Assembly: GCA_946478755.1 (NCBI GenBank)
Contig: CAMLDJ010000184.1
Span: forward strand, 1-10,505
DNA: 10,505 nt
From: an uncultured Pedobacter sp.
Lineage (GTDB): Bacteria; Bacteroidota; Bacteroidia; Sphingobacteriales; Sphingobacteriaceae
Reading direction: 5' to 3'
Numbering within the stretch: position 1 is the stretch's first letter; each line of letters starts with the position of its first letter. A program made the position numbers and the translations under genes. This document shows, one piece after another, positions 1-6,755 of this stretch. The notes under the pieces are model-generated. The model was not told where the DNA came from, did no database searches, and worked only from the letters and a program-made list of their open reading frames with translations.

Positions 1-11
1 AAAGAAACATC

Positions 12-659
12 ATGATATTAATAGATAGATTTTTAAGTGACGAACAAGACCCAAAAGCGGTTGAAAAGGTTTTGGGTAAACTGAATGACATGCTGAGCAA
101 CAATGAGGAGCTGATCTATATGGCGGTACAGAAAAAGCCGGCTGTGAACCTGCTTCCTGATTGTATTGCCGTGAGCAACAAAAGAATCTTTTACTGTGAG
201 CCTGGAAATTTCGGCATCACGATGAACTTTAAGGATATCTCCTGGAAAAGCATTAAGGAGGTTTCTTTTAAAGAAGAGATCTTTGGTTCTAAATTTATCT
301 GTGTGCCTTTGCATGGTGAAAATATCACTACGGAATACATCCCCAAAGTACAGGCACGCAAATTATACCAGGCAGCTTACGAGCAGCTGGAGAATTTTAA
401 AGAGCAGCAAAGACAATCAGAGCTGGAAGAAAAACGTTCATCAGCTTCGCCTGTGACGGTAAACGCCGCTTCACCTGACCCTGCAGAAGCGCCTGCTCCT
501 TTCTTTTCTCAACCAACTGCAAGTCCTTCCAGCCCTGTTGAGGAACCGGAAGATGAAACGACCTTAAAACTAAGGAAACTGAAAAGTTTATATGACAAGC
601 ACCTCATTACCCAGGAAGAGTACGAAGCGAAGAAGGCCAACATATTAGATACCTTATAA
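12..659 (+). CDS. PH-like and SHOCT domain protein, cytoplasmic
   Basis: The 215-residue product has no signal peptide or membrane segment. Residues 1 to about 135 have the look of a bacterial PH-like domain (YokE/bPH type): a helical start, then alternating strands around 'IAVSNKRIFYCEP' and 'ISWKSIKEVSFKEE', the usual 'tNkRiiy...pw..I..v' pattern. A Pro/Ala/Ser-rich linker covers about 143-182. The C-terminus (about 186-213, with LYDKHLITQEEYEAKKANIL) is a classic SHOCT module, a short helical pair often found at the ends of otherwise unrelated proteins and thought to aid oligomerisation. The ATG at 12 is preceded by an A-rich stretch without a Shine-Dalgarno sequence, normal for Bacteroidota. 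lnt follows after 10 nt, so the two are probably co-transcribed. The promoter would lie outside the window. Biological role is unknown; domain assignment is by pattern recognition only. Confidence 0.85.
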   Translation: MILIDRFLSDEQDPKAVEKVLGKLNDMLSNNEELIYMAVQKKPAVNLLPDCIAVSNKRIFYCEPGNFGITMNFKDISWKSIKEVSFKEEIFGSKFICVPLHGENITTEYIPKVQARKLYQAAYEQLENFKEQQRQSELEEKRSSASPVTVNAASPDPAEAPAPFFSQPTASPSSPVEEPEDETTLKLRKLKSLYDKHLITQEEYEAKKANILDTL

Positions 660-669
660 GCCAGGGTGA

Positions 670-2289
670 ATGAAGTTTAGAAATACTGCTCCACTGGCCT
701 CACTAAGTGCGTTTTTAATGTGGCTAGCCTGGCCGCCAATACCATATACCACCCCGCTGTTACTGATTGCCCTGGTGCCTCTGCTGATTGTACTAGACAA
801 GATCCTTCTTAAAAAAGAAGGAAAAACGGGCAAGCAGGTATTCTTAACTGCAGGGCTGACTTTTCTGCTCTGGAACACGGCATCCATTTACTGGGTATAC
901 AATGCCATCAGTGCAGTAAATAACCCTGTGGTATCCGCATTCGTATCTCTTATCCCTTTCGGATTGGGGGCGCTGCTGATGACCTTTGCTTTCTGGATGT
1001 ATTACCGTTTGCAAAAGGTAAGCAGCAAAAAAATCGCTTATGCGGGCCTGGTGTCATTCTATGTGGCTATGGAGTACCTGCATCAAAGCTGGGACCTCTC
1101 CTTTCCCTGGATGACTTTAGGAAATGGATTATCGGGTATGCATCAGCTGGCCCAATGGTATGAATATACAGGTGTTTATGGGGGTTCCCTGTGGATACTG
1201 TTAAGTAACATTTTAGCTTTTGAAGCGTATAAACAATTCAGGTCCAATGCTAAAGGCTATTTGAAATTCAGGCCCGCAGGGATATGGGGCTTGTTTATTT
1301 TGCTACCCGCAGGCCTTTCCTTAACCAAATACACCCAGTACAAGGAAAAGCAGGTCCCGGTAAATGTGGTAACCGTACAGCCGAATATTGATCCTTATGA
1401 AAAATTTGGCAGCCTTTCCACGGCCGACCAGCTCAATATACTGACCCATCTTTCTGATTCCATTGCGCAACCCAATACGGAGTATTTTATCTGGCCTGAA
1501 ACGGCGATTCCCAATTATGCGGATGAAGACAGAATACGCAGTAACCCGGATTTTAGGACAGTTCAGCAGTTTCTTTCCCGGTATAAGAATGGAACAGTAA
1601 TTACGGGCATCGAAAGCCTGAAATGGTATAGCAATGCGCAGACCTTATCTGCTAAAAAAGCCCAGAATGGGATGTTTTACGATAGCTTTAATGCAGCAAT
1701 GCAGGTTGAAAACTCTGCGAACGTCCAATTTTACCATAAATCTAAATTGGTGCCCGGGGTAGAAAAAATGCCTTTCCCGGCTGCCTTCTCTATCTTAGCG
1801 CCTATTTTTGAAGGCTTTGGAGGCAGCGGCGGCGGATGGGGATGGCAGGACCACCCAGGTGTGTTTTATGCCTATAGCGGCATCGGCGTAGCCCCCGTGA
1901 TTTGTTATGAGTCGCTCTGGGGAGAATGGATTGCCGGAGCAGTAAAGAATGGTGCTCAGTTCATCGCTATTATCACCAACGACGGCTGGTGGGGAAATAC
2001 CTCGGGAAAAGACCAGCACCTCCTTTATGCAAAATTAAGGGCTATTGAAACCCGGCGGTATGTAGTCCGTTCGGCAAATACGGGGATCTCCTGTTTCATC
2101 AACCAAAAAGGTGATGTCATAAAGCAAGCCGGATGGTGGACCAGGACGGCATTAAAAGCCGATATCAACTTAAATGACGAACTGACCTTATACGTGAGGA
2201 CCGGCGACATCATCGCAAAATTCTTATGTATAAGCGCGCTTTTACTGGCCCTGATCATACCTTATAGAAAATGGATCAGAAAAGCCTGA
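670..2289 (+). CDS. lnt: Apolipoprotein N-acyltransferase (Lnt)
   Basis: Lnt is the inner-membrane enzyme that transfers a third acyl chain from a phospholipid to the N-terminal cysteine of apolipoproteins. The 539-residue product has the family layout: hydrophobic segments over about 1-220 (for example 9-44, 57-78, 87-112, 120-136, 171-184, 203-219), a nitrilase-fold domain over about 230-500, and a final membrane segment at about 513-531. The expected Glu-Lys-Cys triad is visible: E277 in FIWPETAIPNY, K357 in YHKSKLVPGVEKMPF, C412 in APVICYESLWGEW. The lysine loop reads LVPGVEKMPF rather than the proteobacterial LVPFGE, which I recognise as a bacteroidete version; E365 may replace the accessory glutamate. 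The start at 670 has AGGG only 3 nt upstream. It lies 10 nt behind the PH/SHOCT gene and its stop is 1 nt from the convergent nadE stop. Confidence 0.96.
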   Translation: MKFRNTAPLASLSAFLMWLAWPPIPYTTPLLLIALVPLLIVLDKILLKKEGKTGKQVFLTAGLTFLLWNTASIYWVYNAISAVNNPVVSAFVSLIPFGLGALLMTFAFWMYYRLQKVSSKKIAYAGLVSFYVAMEYLHQSWDLSFPWMTLGNGLSGMHQLAQWYEYTGVYGGSLWILLSNILAFEAYKQFRSNAKGYLKFRPAGIWGLFILLPAGLSLTKYTQYKEKQVPVNVVTVQPNIDPYEKFGSLSTADQLNILTHLSDSIAQPNTEYFIWPETAIPNYADEDRIRSNPDFRTVQQFLSRYKNGTVITGIESLKWYSNAQTLSAKKAQNGMFYDSFNAAMQVENSANVQFYHKSKLVPGVEKMPFPAAFSILAPIFEGFGGSGGGWGWQDHPGVFYAYSGIGVAPVICYESLWGEWIAGAVKNGAQFIAIITNDGWWGNTSGKDQHLLYAKLRAIETRRYVVRSANTGISCFINQKGDVIKQAGWWTRTALKADINLNDELTLYVRTGDIIAKFLCISALLLALIIPYRKWIRKA

Positions 2290-2290
2290 C

Positions 2291-3931
2291 CTAAGACAGG
2301 TATTTCCCTACAATAGGCATCCTTCTGCCCATGCCAAAAGCCTTAGGTGAAATGCGCAGGATTGGCGGCGTCTGATAGCGTTTAAACTCTGCTGTATTGA
2401 CCATTTTTATGACTCTCCTGACTAAAGCTTCATCATAGCCTTGTGCAATAATGGCCGAAGAGCTTTGTTTTAATTCAATATATTGGAACAATATATTATC
2501 AAGAATATCATAATCTGGCAGAGAATCAGAATCCTTCTGTCCAGGTCTGAGTTCTGCAGAAGGTGGCTTCATAATGGAATTTTCAGGAATGACGACCCCA
2601 TCTTTATTGATATAATGTGCCAGCTGGTAAACCTGGGTTTTGTAAACATCTCCTATCACCCCAATAGCGCCACACATATCTCCATACAAGGTACCATAGC
2701 CTACTGCACATTCACTTTTATTAGAGGTGTTCAGTAAAATATAGCCAAATTTGTTGGACATCGCCATGACAATAATCCCCCGGCAGCGGGCCTGTATATT
2801 TTCTTCCGTAAGGTTAAAGGGCAGTCCCCGAAAGGCCGGAGCCATCATGCTGTCAAATGCATCGGCGGCTTCTTTTATGGGGACGATCTCGTGCATACAG
2901 CCAATATTATTTACCAGGTCTAAAGCATCCTGAATAGAATGATCGGAAGAATATTTAGATGGCATCAGTACGGCCATTACATTTTCGGGGCCTAAAGCGC
3001 GACAGGCAAGGGCACAAACAAGTGCAGAATCAATGCCTCCTGACAAACCCAGTACAGCTTTGCTGAATCCTGATTTGACGAAATAATCTTTAATGCCTAA
3101 AACCAGGGCACTATAGATCTGTTCAATATCTTCAACAGCCTGATGGGCTATGGGCGCATAGCCTTTAATGCTGTTGTCCCCAAATTCGTAAACGCGAAGG
3201 GCCTCCTCAAAGTAAGGCATTTCATCAAGCAGGTTTCCTGTGCCATCAAATGCCAGTGATCCCCCATCGAAAATGATTTCAGTTTGCGCGCCAACCTGGT
3301 TAACATAGAGCAATGGCAGCTGGTATTGCTTTGCATTATCAGACAATACGAGCACCCGTTCTTCATCATGCAGGTAAGAAAAAGGCGATGCGGCGATATT
3401 GATCATTAGCTTTGGCTCTTGTTTGATCAGCTCATCCATAGGAGAAGAAACATACAAAGGGTTATTGTTGATGTTCCACAGATCTTCGCAGATGGTAACT
3501 GCAATTTTAGTCCCCTTAAAATCTATACATTCGAATTCCCTGGCAGGCTCAAAATACCGGTACTCATCAAACACGTCATAATTGGGCAGTAAGGCCTTTT
3601 TTACGACTGCTTTTGCACGTCCATCTTCAATAAAATAAGCCGCATTATAGAGATCCTTTCCTGCAAGCACGTCATTTTTAACAGGCAAACCCACAATACA
3701 GGCTATTCCTTTACAGTGGCTGGCAATTTGTCCGGCTGCTTTTTCACTCAGTTCAATAAACTCATCGAATTCCAGGAAATCGCGTGGCGGATAACCGCAT
3801 ATTGCCAGTTCGGCAAATACAATCAGATCGGCACCCCTGGCTTTTGCCAGTTCAATGTGCTCAATGATCTTGTTTGTGTTGTATTCGAAATTACCAATAT
3901 GATAGTTAAGTTGTGCTAACGCGATTTTCAT
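2291..3931 (-). CDS. nadE: Glutamine-dependent NAD+ synthetase
   Basis: This 546-residue enzyme makes NAD+ from nicotinate adenine dinucleotide, ATP and ammonia released from glutamine, the last step of NAD biosynthesis. The N-terminal nitrilase-type glutaminase domain (about 1-260) shows the triad E41 (FAELAICGYPPRD), K112 (KALLPNYDVFDEYRYF) and C148 (TICEDLWN). The C-terminal synthetase domain (about 265-546) has the ATP pyrophosphatase P-loop LSGGIDSALV (SGGIDS at 297-302), the SSDHS element at 328-332, NTSNKSECAVGYGTLYGD at 401-418 and PPSAELRPGQKDSD near 456-469. The amidase domain separates it from the short ammonia-only form. The ATG at 3931 gives a normal N-terminus (MKIALAQLNYHIGNF). 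It lies 70 nt downstream of the co-directional barrel gene and could be co-transcribed with it or start in the gap, which holds a hairpin and a 19-nt repeat copy. Convergent with lnt, leaving no space for a terminator. Confidence 0.97.
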   Translation of the reverse strand: MKIALAQLNYHIGNFEYNTNKIIEHIELAKARGADLIVFAELAICGYPPRDFLEFDEFIELSEKAAGQIASHCKGIACIVGLPVKNDVLAGKDLYNAAYFIEDGRAKAVVKKALLPNYDVFDEYRYFEPAREFECIDFKGTKIAVTICEDLWNINNNPLYVSSPMDELIKQEPKLMINIAASPFSYLHDEERVLVLSDNAKQYQLPLLYVNQVGAQTEIIFDGGSLAFDGTGNLLDEMPYFEEALRVYEFGDNSIKGYAPIAHQAVEDIEQIYSALVLGIKDYFVKSGFSKAVLGLSGGIDSALVCALACRALGPENVMAVLMPSKYSSDHSIQDALDLVNNIGCMHEIVPIKEAADAFDSMMAPAFRGLPFNLTEENIQARCRGIIVMAMSNKFGYILLNTSNKSECAVGYGTLYGDMCGAIGVIGDVYKTQVYQLAHYINKDGVVIPENSIMKPPSAELRPGQKDSDSLPDYDILDNILFQYIELKQSSSAIIAQGYDEALVRRVIKMVNTAEFKRYQTPPILRISPKAFGMGRRMPIVGKYLS

Positions 3932-3943
3932 GGGTATATATTG

Positions 3944-3962
3944 TTTTTAATGGTTATGAAGC
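3944..3962 (-). repeat. 19-nt direct repeat, copy upstream of nadE
   Basis: Read on the minus strand this copy is GCTTCATAACCATTAAAAA and ends 12 nt before the nadE ATG. An identical 19-mer occurs at 4684-4702, in the same orientation, 16 nt before the PorT-like gene start. Similarity continues as an A/T-rich stretch to each ATG, and both genes begin ATGAAAA. The repeat matches neither TAnnTTTG nor a Shine-Dalgarno sequence. It could be a shared regulatory or mRNA leader element, or the trace of a small duplication of a gene start. Confidence 0.6.
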
Positions 3963-3981
3963 GTACATGGATCTTGTACAC
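3961..3981 (-). other. Possible leader hairpin before nadE
   Basis: On the minus strand GTGTACA (3981-3975) can pair with TGTACGC (3967-3961) around a 7-nt loop, giving seven pairs including one T-G wobble. It lies in the 70-nt gap between the PorT-like stop and the nadE start, just upstream of and touching the 19-nt repeat. No T-run follows, so it is not a typical intrinsic terminator. It could be an mRNA leader or processing structure, or chance. Confidence 0.3.
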
Positions 3982-4001
3982 TGCCTTGCTCCGGGGAACG
4001 G

Positions 4002-4667
4002 TTAAAAGAAAACACCAAAATTTATGCCGATATAATGATTACGGACCTTGTGGTTCTTATCCTCCGCAATATCGGTAAAACCATTGTTAAAAGTTAATCC
4101 GGCTGTAATGCTGGTGTGATCGGCAACGTCAAATTCACCTCCGGCACCCAATATCAGGCCTGCACGATAGAAATTGATCTGATCCGAAATGTTTCGGTTA
4201 TCCTCTATGGGCTTCCCGGCAGCTTCTGAAGATTGTTTGGCTCCGATATTGAAATCATTAGACAGACCAAATTGTCCGTACCATCTTACCTCCCCCACTT
4301 TAACGGTCTTCAATTTCAGCGTAAGGGGGATTTCAATGTATTGAAGCTTATACTTCAGATCATAGGCTGTTTGGGTATCTGATCCATCGTAATAGGGTGG
4401 AACATTAACCTCTGTACTCTTACCGTTTATAGTGGTAATGGTTAATCCTGTTGCAAACGTATAATTTTCAGCAAAATTGAAATCAGCCAGTAAGCCATAA
4501 GAGAATCCTAGAGCCACGCTATTTGTCTTCCCGGTTTCCGGCTTTATCCAACCTACGGTGGGGTGTGCAGTAAGCCCCAGACGGAAACCGTAGGAAGATA
4601 GTGATTGCTGGGCAAAAAGATGCCCGGTTATAAACAATAGCAGCAAGCTGATCAAGGTTGTTTTCAT
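4002..4667 (-). CDS. PorT-family outer-membrane beta-barrel protein
   Basis: The 221-residue product is a predicted small outer-membrane barrel of the PorT-like type (OMP_b-brl_2 style). It starts with a signal peptide, MKTTLISLLLLFITGHLFA, with likely cleavage after A19 before QQ. The mature part alternates amphipathic strands and polar loops: GFRLGLTAHPTVGW, VALGFSYGLLADFNF, YTFATGLTITTI, LQYIEIPLTLKLKT, VRWYGQFGLSNDFNIG, INFYRAGLILGAGGEF, TSITAGLTFNNGF. It ends NHYIGINFGVFF; a terminal aromatic residue is the usual barrel-assembly signal. 'YIEIPLTLKLK' is highly typical of the family. The frame stays open 29 codons upstream to 4754, but I place the start at 4667 because only this leaves the signal peptide N-terminal. 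The family is large and mostly of unknown role, so this need not be the type IX secretion protein PorT itself. It is upstream of nadE and divergent from gldB. Confidence 0.85.
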   Translation of the reverse strand: MKTTLISLLLLFITGHLFAQQSLSSYGFRLGLTAHPTVGWIKPETGKTNSVALGFSYGLLADFNFAENYTFATGLTITTINGKSTEVNVPPYYDGSDTQTAYDLKYKLQYIEIPLTLKLKTVKVGEVRWYGQFGLSNDFNIGAKQSSEAAGKPIEDNRNISDQINFYRAGLILGAGGEFDVADHTSITAGLTFNNGFTDIAEDKNHKVRNHYIGINFGVFF

Positions 4668-4683
4668 AGGATTATAATTTGTT

Positions 4684-4702
4684 TTTTTAATGGTTATGAA
4701 GC
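4684..4702 (-). repeat. 19-nt direct repeat, copy upstream of PorT-like gene
   Basis: This is the second identical copy of GCTTCATAACCATTAAAAA (minus strand), ending 16 nt before the chosen start of the barrel gene. It lies in the 185-nt divergent region shared with gldB, and also within the in-frame upstream extension of the barrel frame, where it would encode part of 'GFITIKK'. Function unknown. Confidence 0.6.
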
Positions 4703-4838
4703 CATCATAAGCAATTTCATCGTTGTTTTGCATCTTTGCCCATGATGGTTTCATTGGAATGTGTTTTATTTGTTAAATTTTGGGAAACCTGCTATCGGCT
4801 ATTCCTAACAATTGCAAGCGAATAACGGTTCATATTTA

Positions 4839-4846
4839 TATATTTG
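4839..4846 (+). promoter_or_regulatory. Candidate TAnnTTTG (-7) promoter box of gldB
   Basis: TATATTTG matches the bacteroidete -7 consensus TAnnTTTG exactly. It ends only 6 nt before the gldB ATG at 4853, so transcription would begin within a few bases of the start codon and give a leaderless or nearly leaderless mRNA. No well-spaced -33 TTG is evident; the nearest, at 4812-4814, is 24 nt upstream of the box, longer than usual. The region is AT-rich, so a chance match is possible. Confidence 0.4.
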
Positions 4847-4852
4847 TTTGTA

Positions 4853-5881
4853 ATGAACTATCCTATAAAATTCAGCCAAAGCTATTTATTTTTTCTGTTT
4901 ATATTAGCATTTCTTTCCTGCAAACAAGGTACCAAACCAGATGTAAGTGCAATTCAGCTCAATGTAAAAATTGATCGCTTCGATCAGGACTTGTACAACG
5001 GAAAAAAAGCAGGCCTTAAGCAAACTGATGCATTGCTGCAAAAGAAGTACGGTGCCTTTTATGAGGATTACCTGCACCGGATGGTGGGTAACGACAGCTA
5101 TAGCAATGAGCAAATGCTGTCTACGCTGTTTACCGATCAGGCATATGAGGACCTGAACAAGGAAAAGGACAGTGTTTTTACCAGCCTGGAGCCGCTTGAA
5201 AAAGACCTTACGCAGACCTTTAAATACATTAAATATTATTATCCGGATATCCAGATACCGCGCTTTATTGCTTTCATCTCCGGCTTTGCAGTCCAGACCC
5301 CTATTGGCGATGATTATATGGGCATTGGCCTGGACATGTTTCTGGGGAAAGACAGCAAATTTTACAGGGCCATTGTAGAAAGTGTTCCATTGTACTTGTC
5401 CAGACGGTTTTCGCCGCAGTACATTGTTCCCAGGGTTACAGAGACTTATGCAAGGGAGGAACTTTTTCAGGAGCGTGATGAAGACAGAACCTTATTGGCC
5501 AAAATGATCCATAACGGGAAGATCCTTTACTTTATGGATCGGGTTTTGGCCGACCAGGTGCCGGACTCCGTCAAAATCGGCTATACGGCAAAACAATTGG
5601 AATGGTGTAAGACATTCGAAAGTGACATCTGGGGTTATTACCTGGAGAACGATCTGTTATTTGAAACAGATTACCAGAAAATACAGGTGTTTCTCGGCGA
5701 GGGACCATTTACACCCGGACTGGGAGAAAGGAATGAATCGGCCCCTAAGCTTGGTGTATGGGTTGGCTGGCAAATTGTTAGAAAGTATATGCAGGAAAAC
5801 AATACGGTTACCTTGCAGCAACTTATGGCGGAAAGAGACGCACAAAAAATACTGCAGGCTTCTAAATACAAGCCAAAGTAA
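4853..5881 (+). CDS. gldB: Gliding motility lipoprotein GldB
   Basis: GldB is a bacteroidete envelope lipoprotein, required for gliding in Flavobacterium johnsoniae and kept in many non-gliding relatives. The 342-residue product begins with a lipoprotein signal: MNYPIKF, a hydrophobic core (YLFFLFILAFLS) and the acylated C23 in the lipobox context FLSCKQ. The body has family features: IDRFDQDLY soon after the signal, the PRFIAFISGFAVQTPIGDDYMGIGLDMFLG core, and the C-terminal SAPKLGVWVGWQIVRKYM with QKILQASKYKP at the end. The frame extends 3 codons upstream to a TTG at 4844, but the ATG at 4853 is the better start; that TTG is part of the promoter-like box. It is divergent from the PorT-like gene and convergent with comB. 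In F. johnsoniae gldB is followed by gldC; no gldC follows here. As a lipoprotein it would be a substrate for Lnt. Confidence 0.9.
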   Translation: MNYPIKFSQSYLFFLFILAFLSCKQGTKPDVSAIQLNVKIDRFDQDLYNGKKAGLKQTDALLQKKYGAFYEDYLHRMVGNDSYSNEQMLSTLFTDQAYEDLNKEKDSVFTSLEPLEKDLTQTFKYIKYYYPDIQIPRFIAFISGFAVQTPIGDDYMGIGLDMFLGKDSKFYRAIVESVPLYLSRRFSPQYIVPRVTETYAREELFQERDEDRTLLAKMIHNGKILYFMDRVLADQVPDSVKIGYTAKQLEWCKTFESDIWGYYLENDLLFETDYQKIQVFLGEGPFTPGLGERNESAPKLGVWVGWQIVRKYMQENNTVTLQQLMAERDAQKILQASKYKPK

Positions 5882-5916
5882 TTAGCGGTTAAATTATTGA
5901 TATTTTAGCTTACAGC

Positions 5917-5965
5917 AGCGGCAACCGACCAGGCTCAATGGCTTTTTGATGTCCCAGGTGCCGCT
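5917..5965. other. Inverted repeat between convergent gldB and comB
   Basis: AGCGGCA at 5917-5923 is exactly complementary to TGCCGCT at 5959-5965. The stem extends by two pairs (CC 5925-5926 with GG 5957-5958) if A5924 bulges, leaving a loop of about 30 nt. It sits in the 119-nt gap between the two stop codons, where a bidirectional terminator would be expected. Neither side has a clear T-run and the loop is long, so it may stop or stabilise transcripts without being a standard intrinsic terminator. Confidence 0.4.
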
Positions 5966-6000
5966 CCTTAAAAAAGGGTAAAAATGCTGAACCTTGCAGA

Positions 6001-6723
6001 TCAGGTCGTTAAGCGCACGAGCTCTTCTCCTATAAGTACAGGTATAGCCTCGCAAATATTCAGCTGCAAACAGAATCTTACATCTTCCTCAATATTCAGT
6101 TGGGCCAGGCGATGGCTGTGTGACGACTTGTGCAGGTAACCTCTCAGATCATCTTTTGCCAGCAAATACAGATCTTCGGCTGCCACACAGGAATCGCAAA
6201 AATGCGTAAAATCCTTTCGCAATTCATTTACAACAGCACCTGCAAACAGGGTATCTTCCAAATTAAAGTTATCCTTCCATCCCGCGCAGAGCAGCAATAC
6301 GTCCTGTTCCTGATCGCGAAGCCAGTTACACAGGGATCTTAAGTTAAGAAATGAACCTATTACCACCTGATAGGCCTGCTCACGTGCCATATGAAGTGCC
6401 TTGGTTCCGTTGGTGGTCGTAAGTACGACCGTCTTCCCTCCCACCTTATCACTAACATAAGAAAATGGAGAATTGCCGAAATCATAGCCTTCAACAACTT
6501 TTCCATTTCGCTCTGCTGCGAGTAAAAAGCCTTTTGCCGTATAGGTTAAACAATCATCTACCTGTGCAACAGGAATAATAGCCGTTGCCCCATTGTCAAT
6601 ACCATAAACGATAGAGGACGTTGCCCTTAAAATATCAATAACAACAACGATACTGTTTTTGGTATCGAAAAGGTGTAATAGTGCTGGCGTTAAACAAACT
6701 TCTATACTTTTTTTATGCTGCAT
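6001..6723 (-). CDS. comB: 2-phosphosulfolactate phosphatase family protein (ComB)
   Basis: ComB was defined as the Mg-dependent phosphatase converting 2-phosphosulfolactate to sulfolactate in methanogen coenzyme M synthesis; homologues are widespread in bacteria that do not make coenzyme M. The 240-residue product matches the family length and motifs: VVVIDILRATSSI (26-38), ERNGKVVEGYDFGNSP (71-86), TTTNGTKAL (102-110), LLCAGWKDNFNLEDTLFAGAV (from about 144, which includes the acidic LEDT), and a C-terminal SHSHRLAQLNIEEDVRFCLQ segment. There is no signal peptide, so it is cytoplasmic. It starts 32 nt after the gcvT stop with no TAnnTTTG box in between, so it is probably transcribed with gcvT. 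No other sulfolactate genes (comA, comC) are in the window, so the real substrate in this organism is open. Family assignment is strong; the activity is inferred. Confidence 0.9.
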   Translation of the reverse strand: MQHKKSIEVCLTPALLHLFDTKNSIVVVIDILRATSSIVYGIDNGATAIIPVAQVDDCLTYTAKGFLLAAERNGKVVEGYDFGNSPFSYVSDKVGGKTVVLTTTNGTKALHMAREQAYQVVIGSFLNLRSLCNWLRDQEQDVLLLCAGWKDNFNLEDTLFAGAVVNELRKDFTHFCDSCVAAEDLYLLAKDDLRGYLHKSSHSHRLAQLNIEEDVRFCLQLNICEAIPVLIGEELVRLTT

Positions 6724-6755
6724 CGGTTGCGTTATACGGGAGGGTTTAGATAAAA

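Noticed and set aside
654..887. 77-codon minus-strand frame at the lnt 5' end
   Set aside because: It overlaps the well-supported lnt N-terminus and shows no domain, so it is a shadow frame.
4731..4738. CATCTTTG as a plus-strand -7 box for gldB
   Set aside because: The first consensus T is replaced by C, no spaced TTG precedes it, and the exact box at 4839 is nearer to the gene.
5926..6095. Minus-strand open frame overlapping the comB 3' end and the intergenic gap, reading RSGTWDIKKPLSLVGCRCC near its end
   Set aside because: It has no ATG, is only about 60 codons, uses clustered AGG/AGA codons in the overlap and is largely an off-frame shadow of comB. The protein-like look of the tail is not enough to call a gene.
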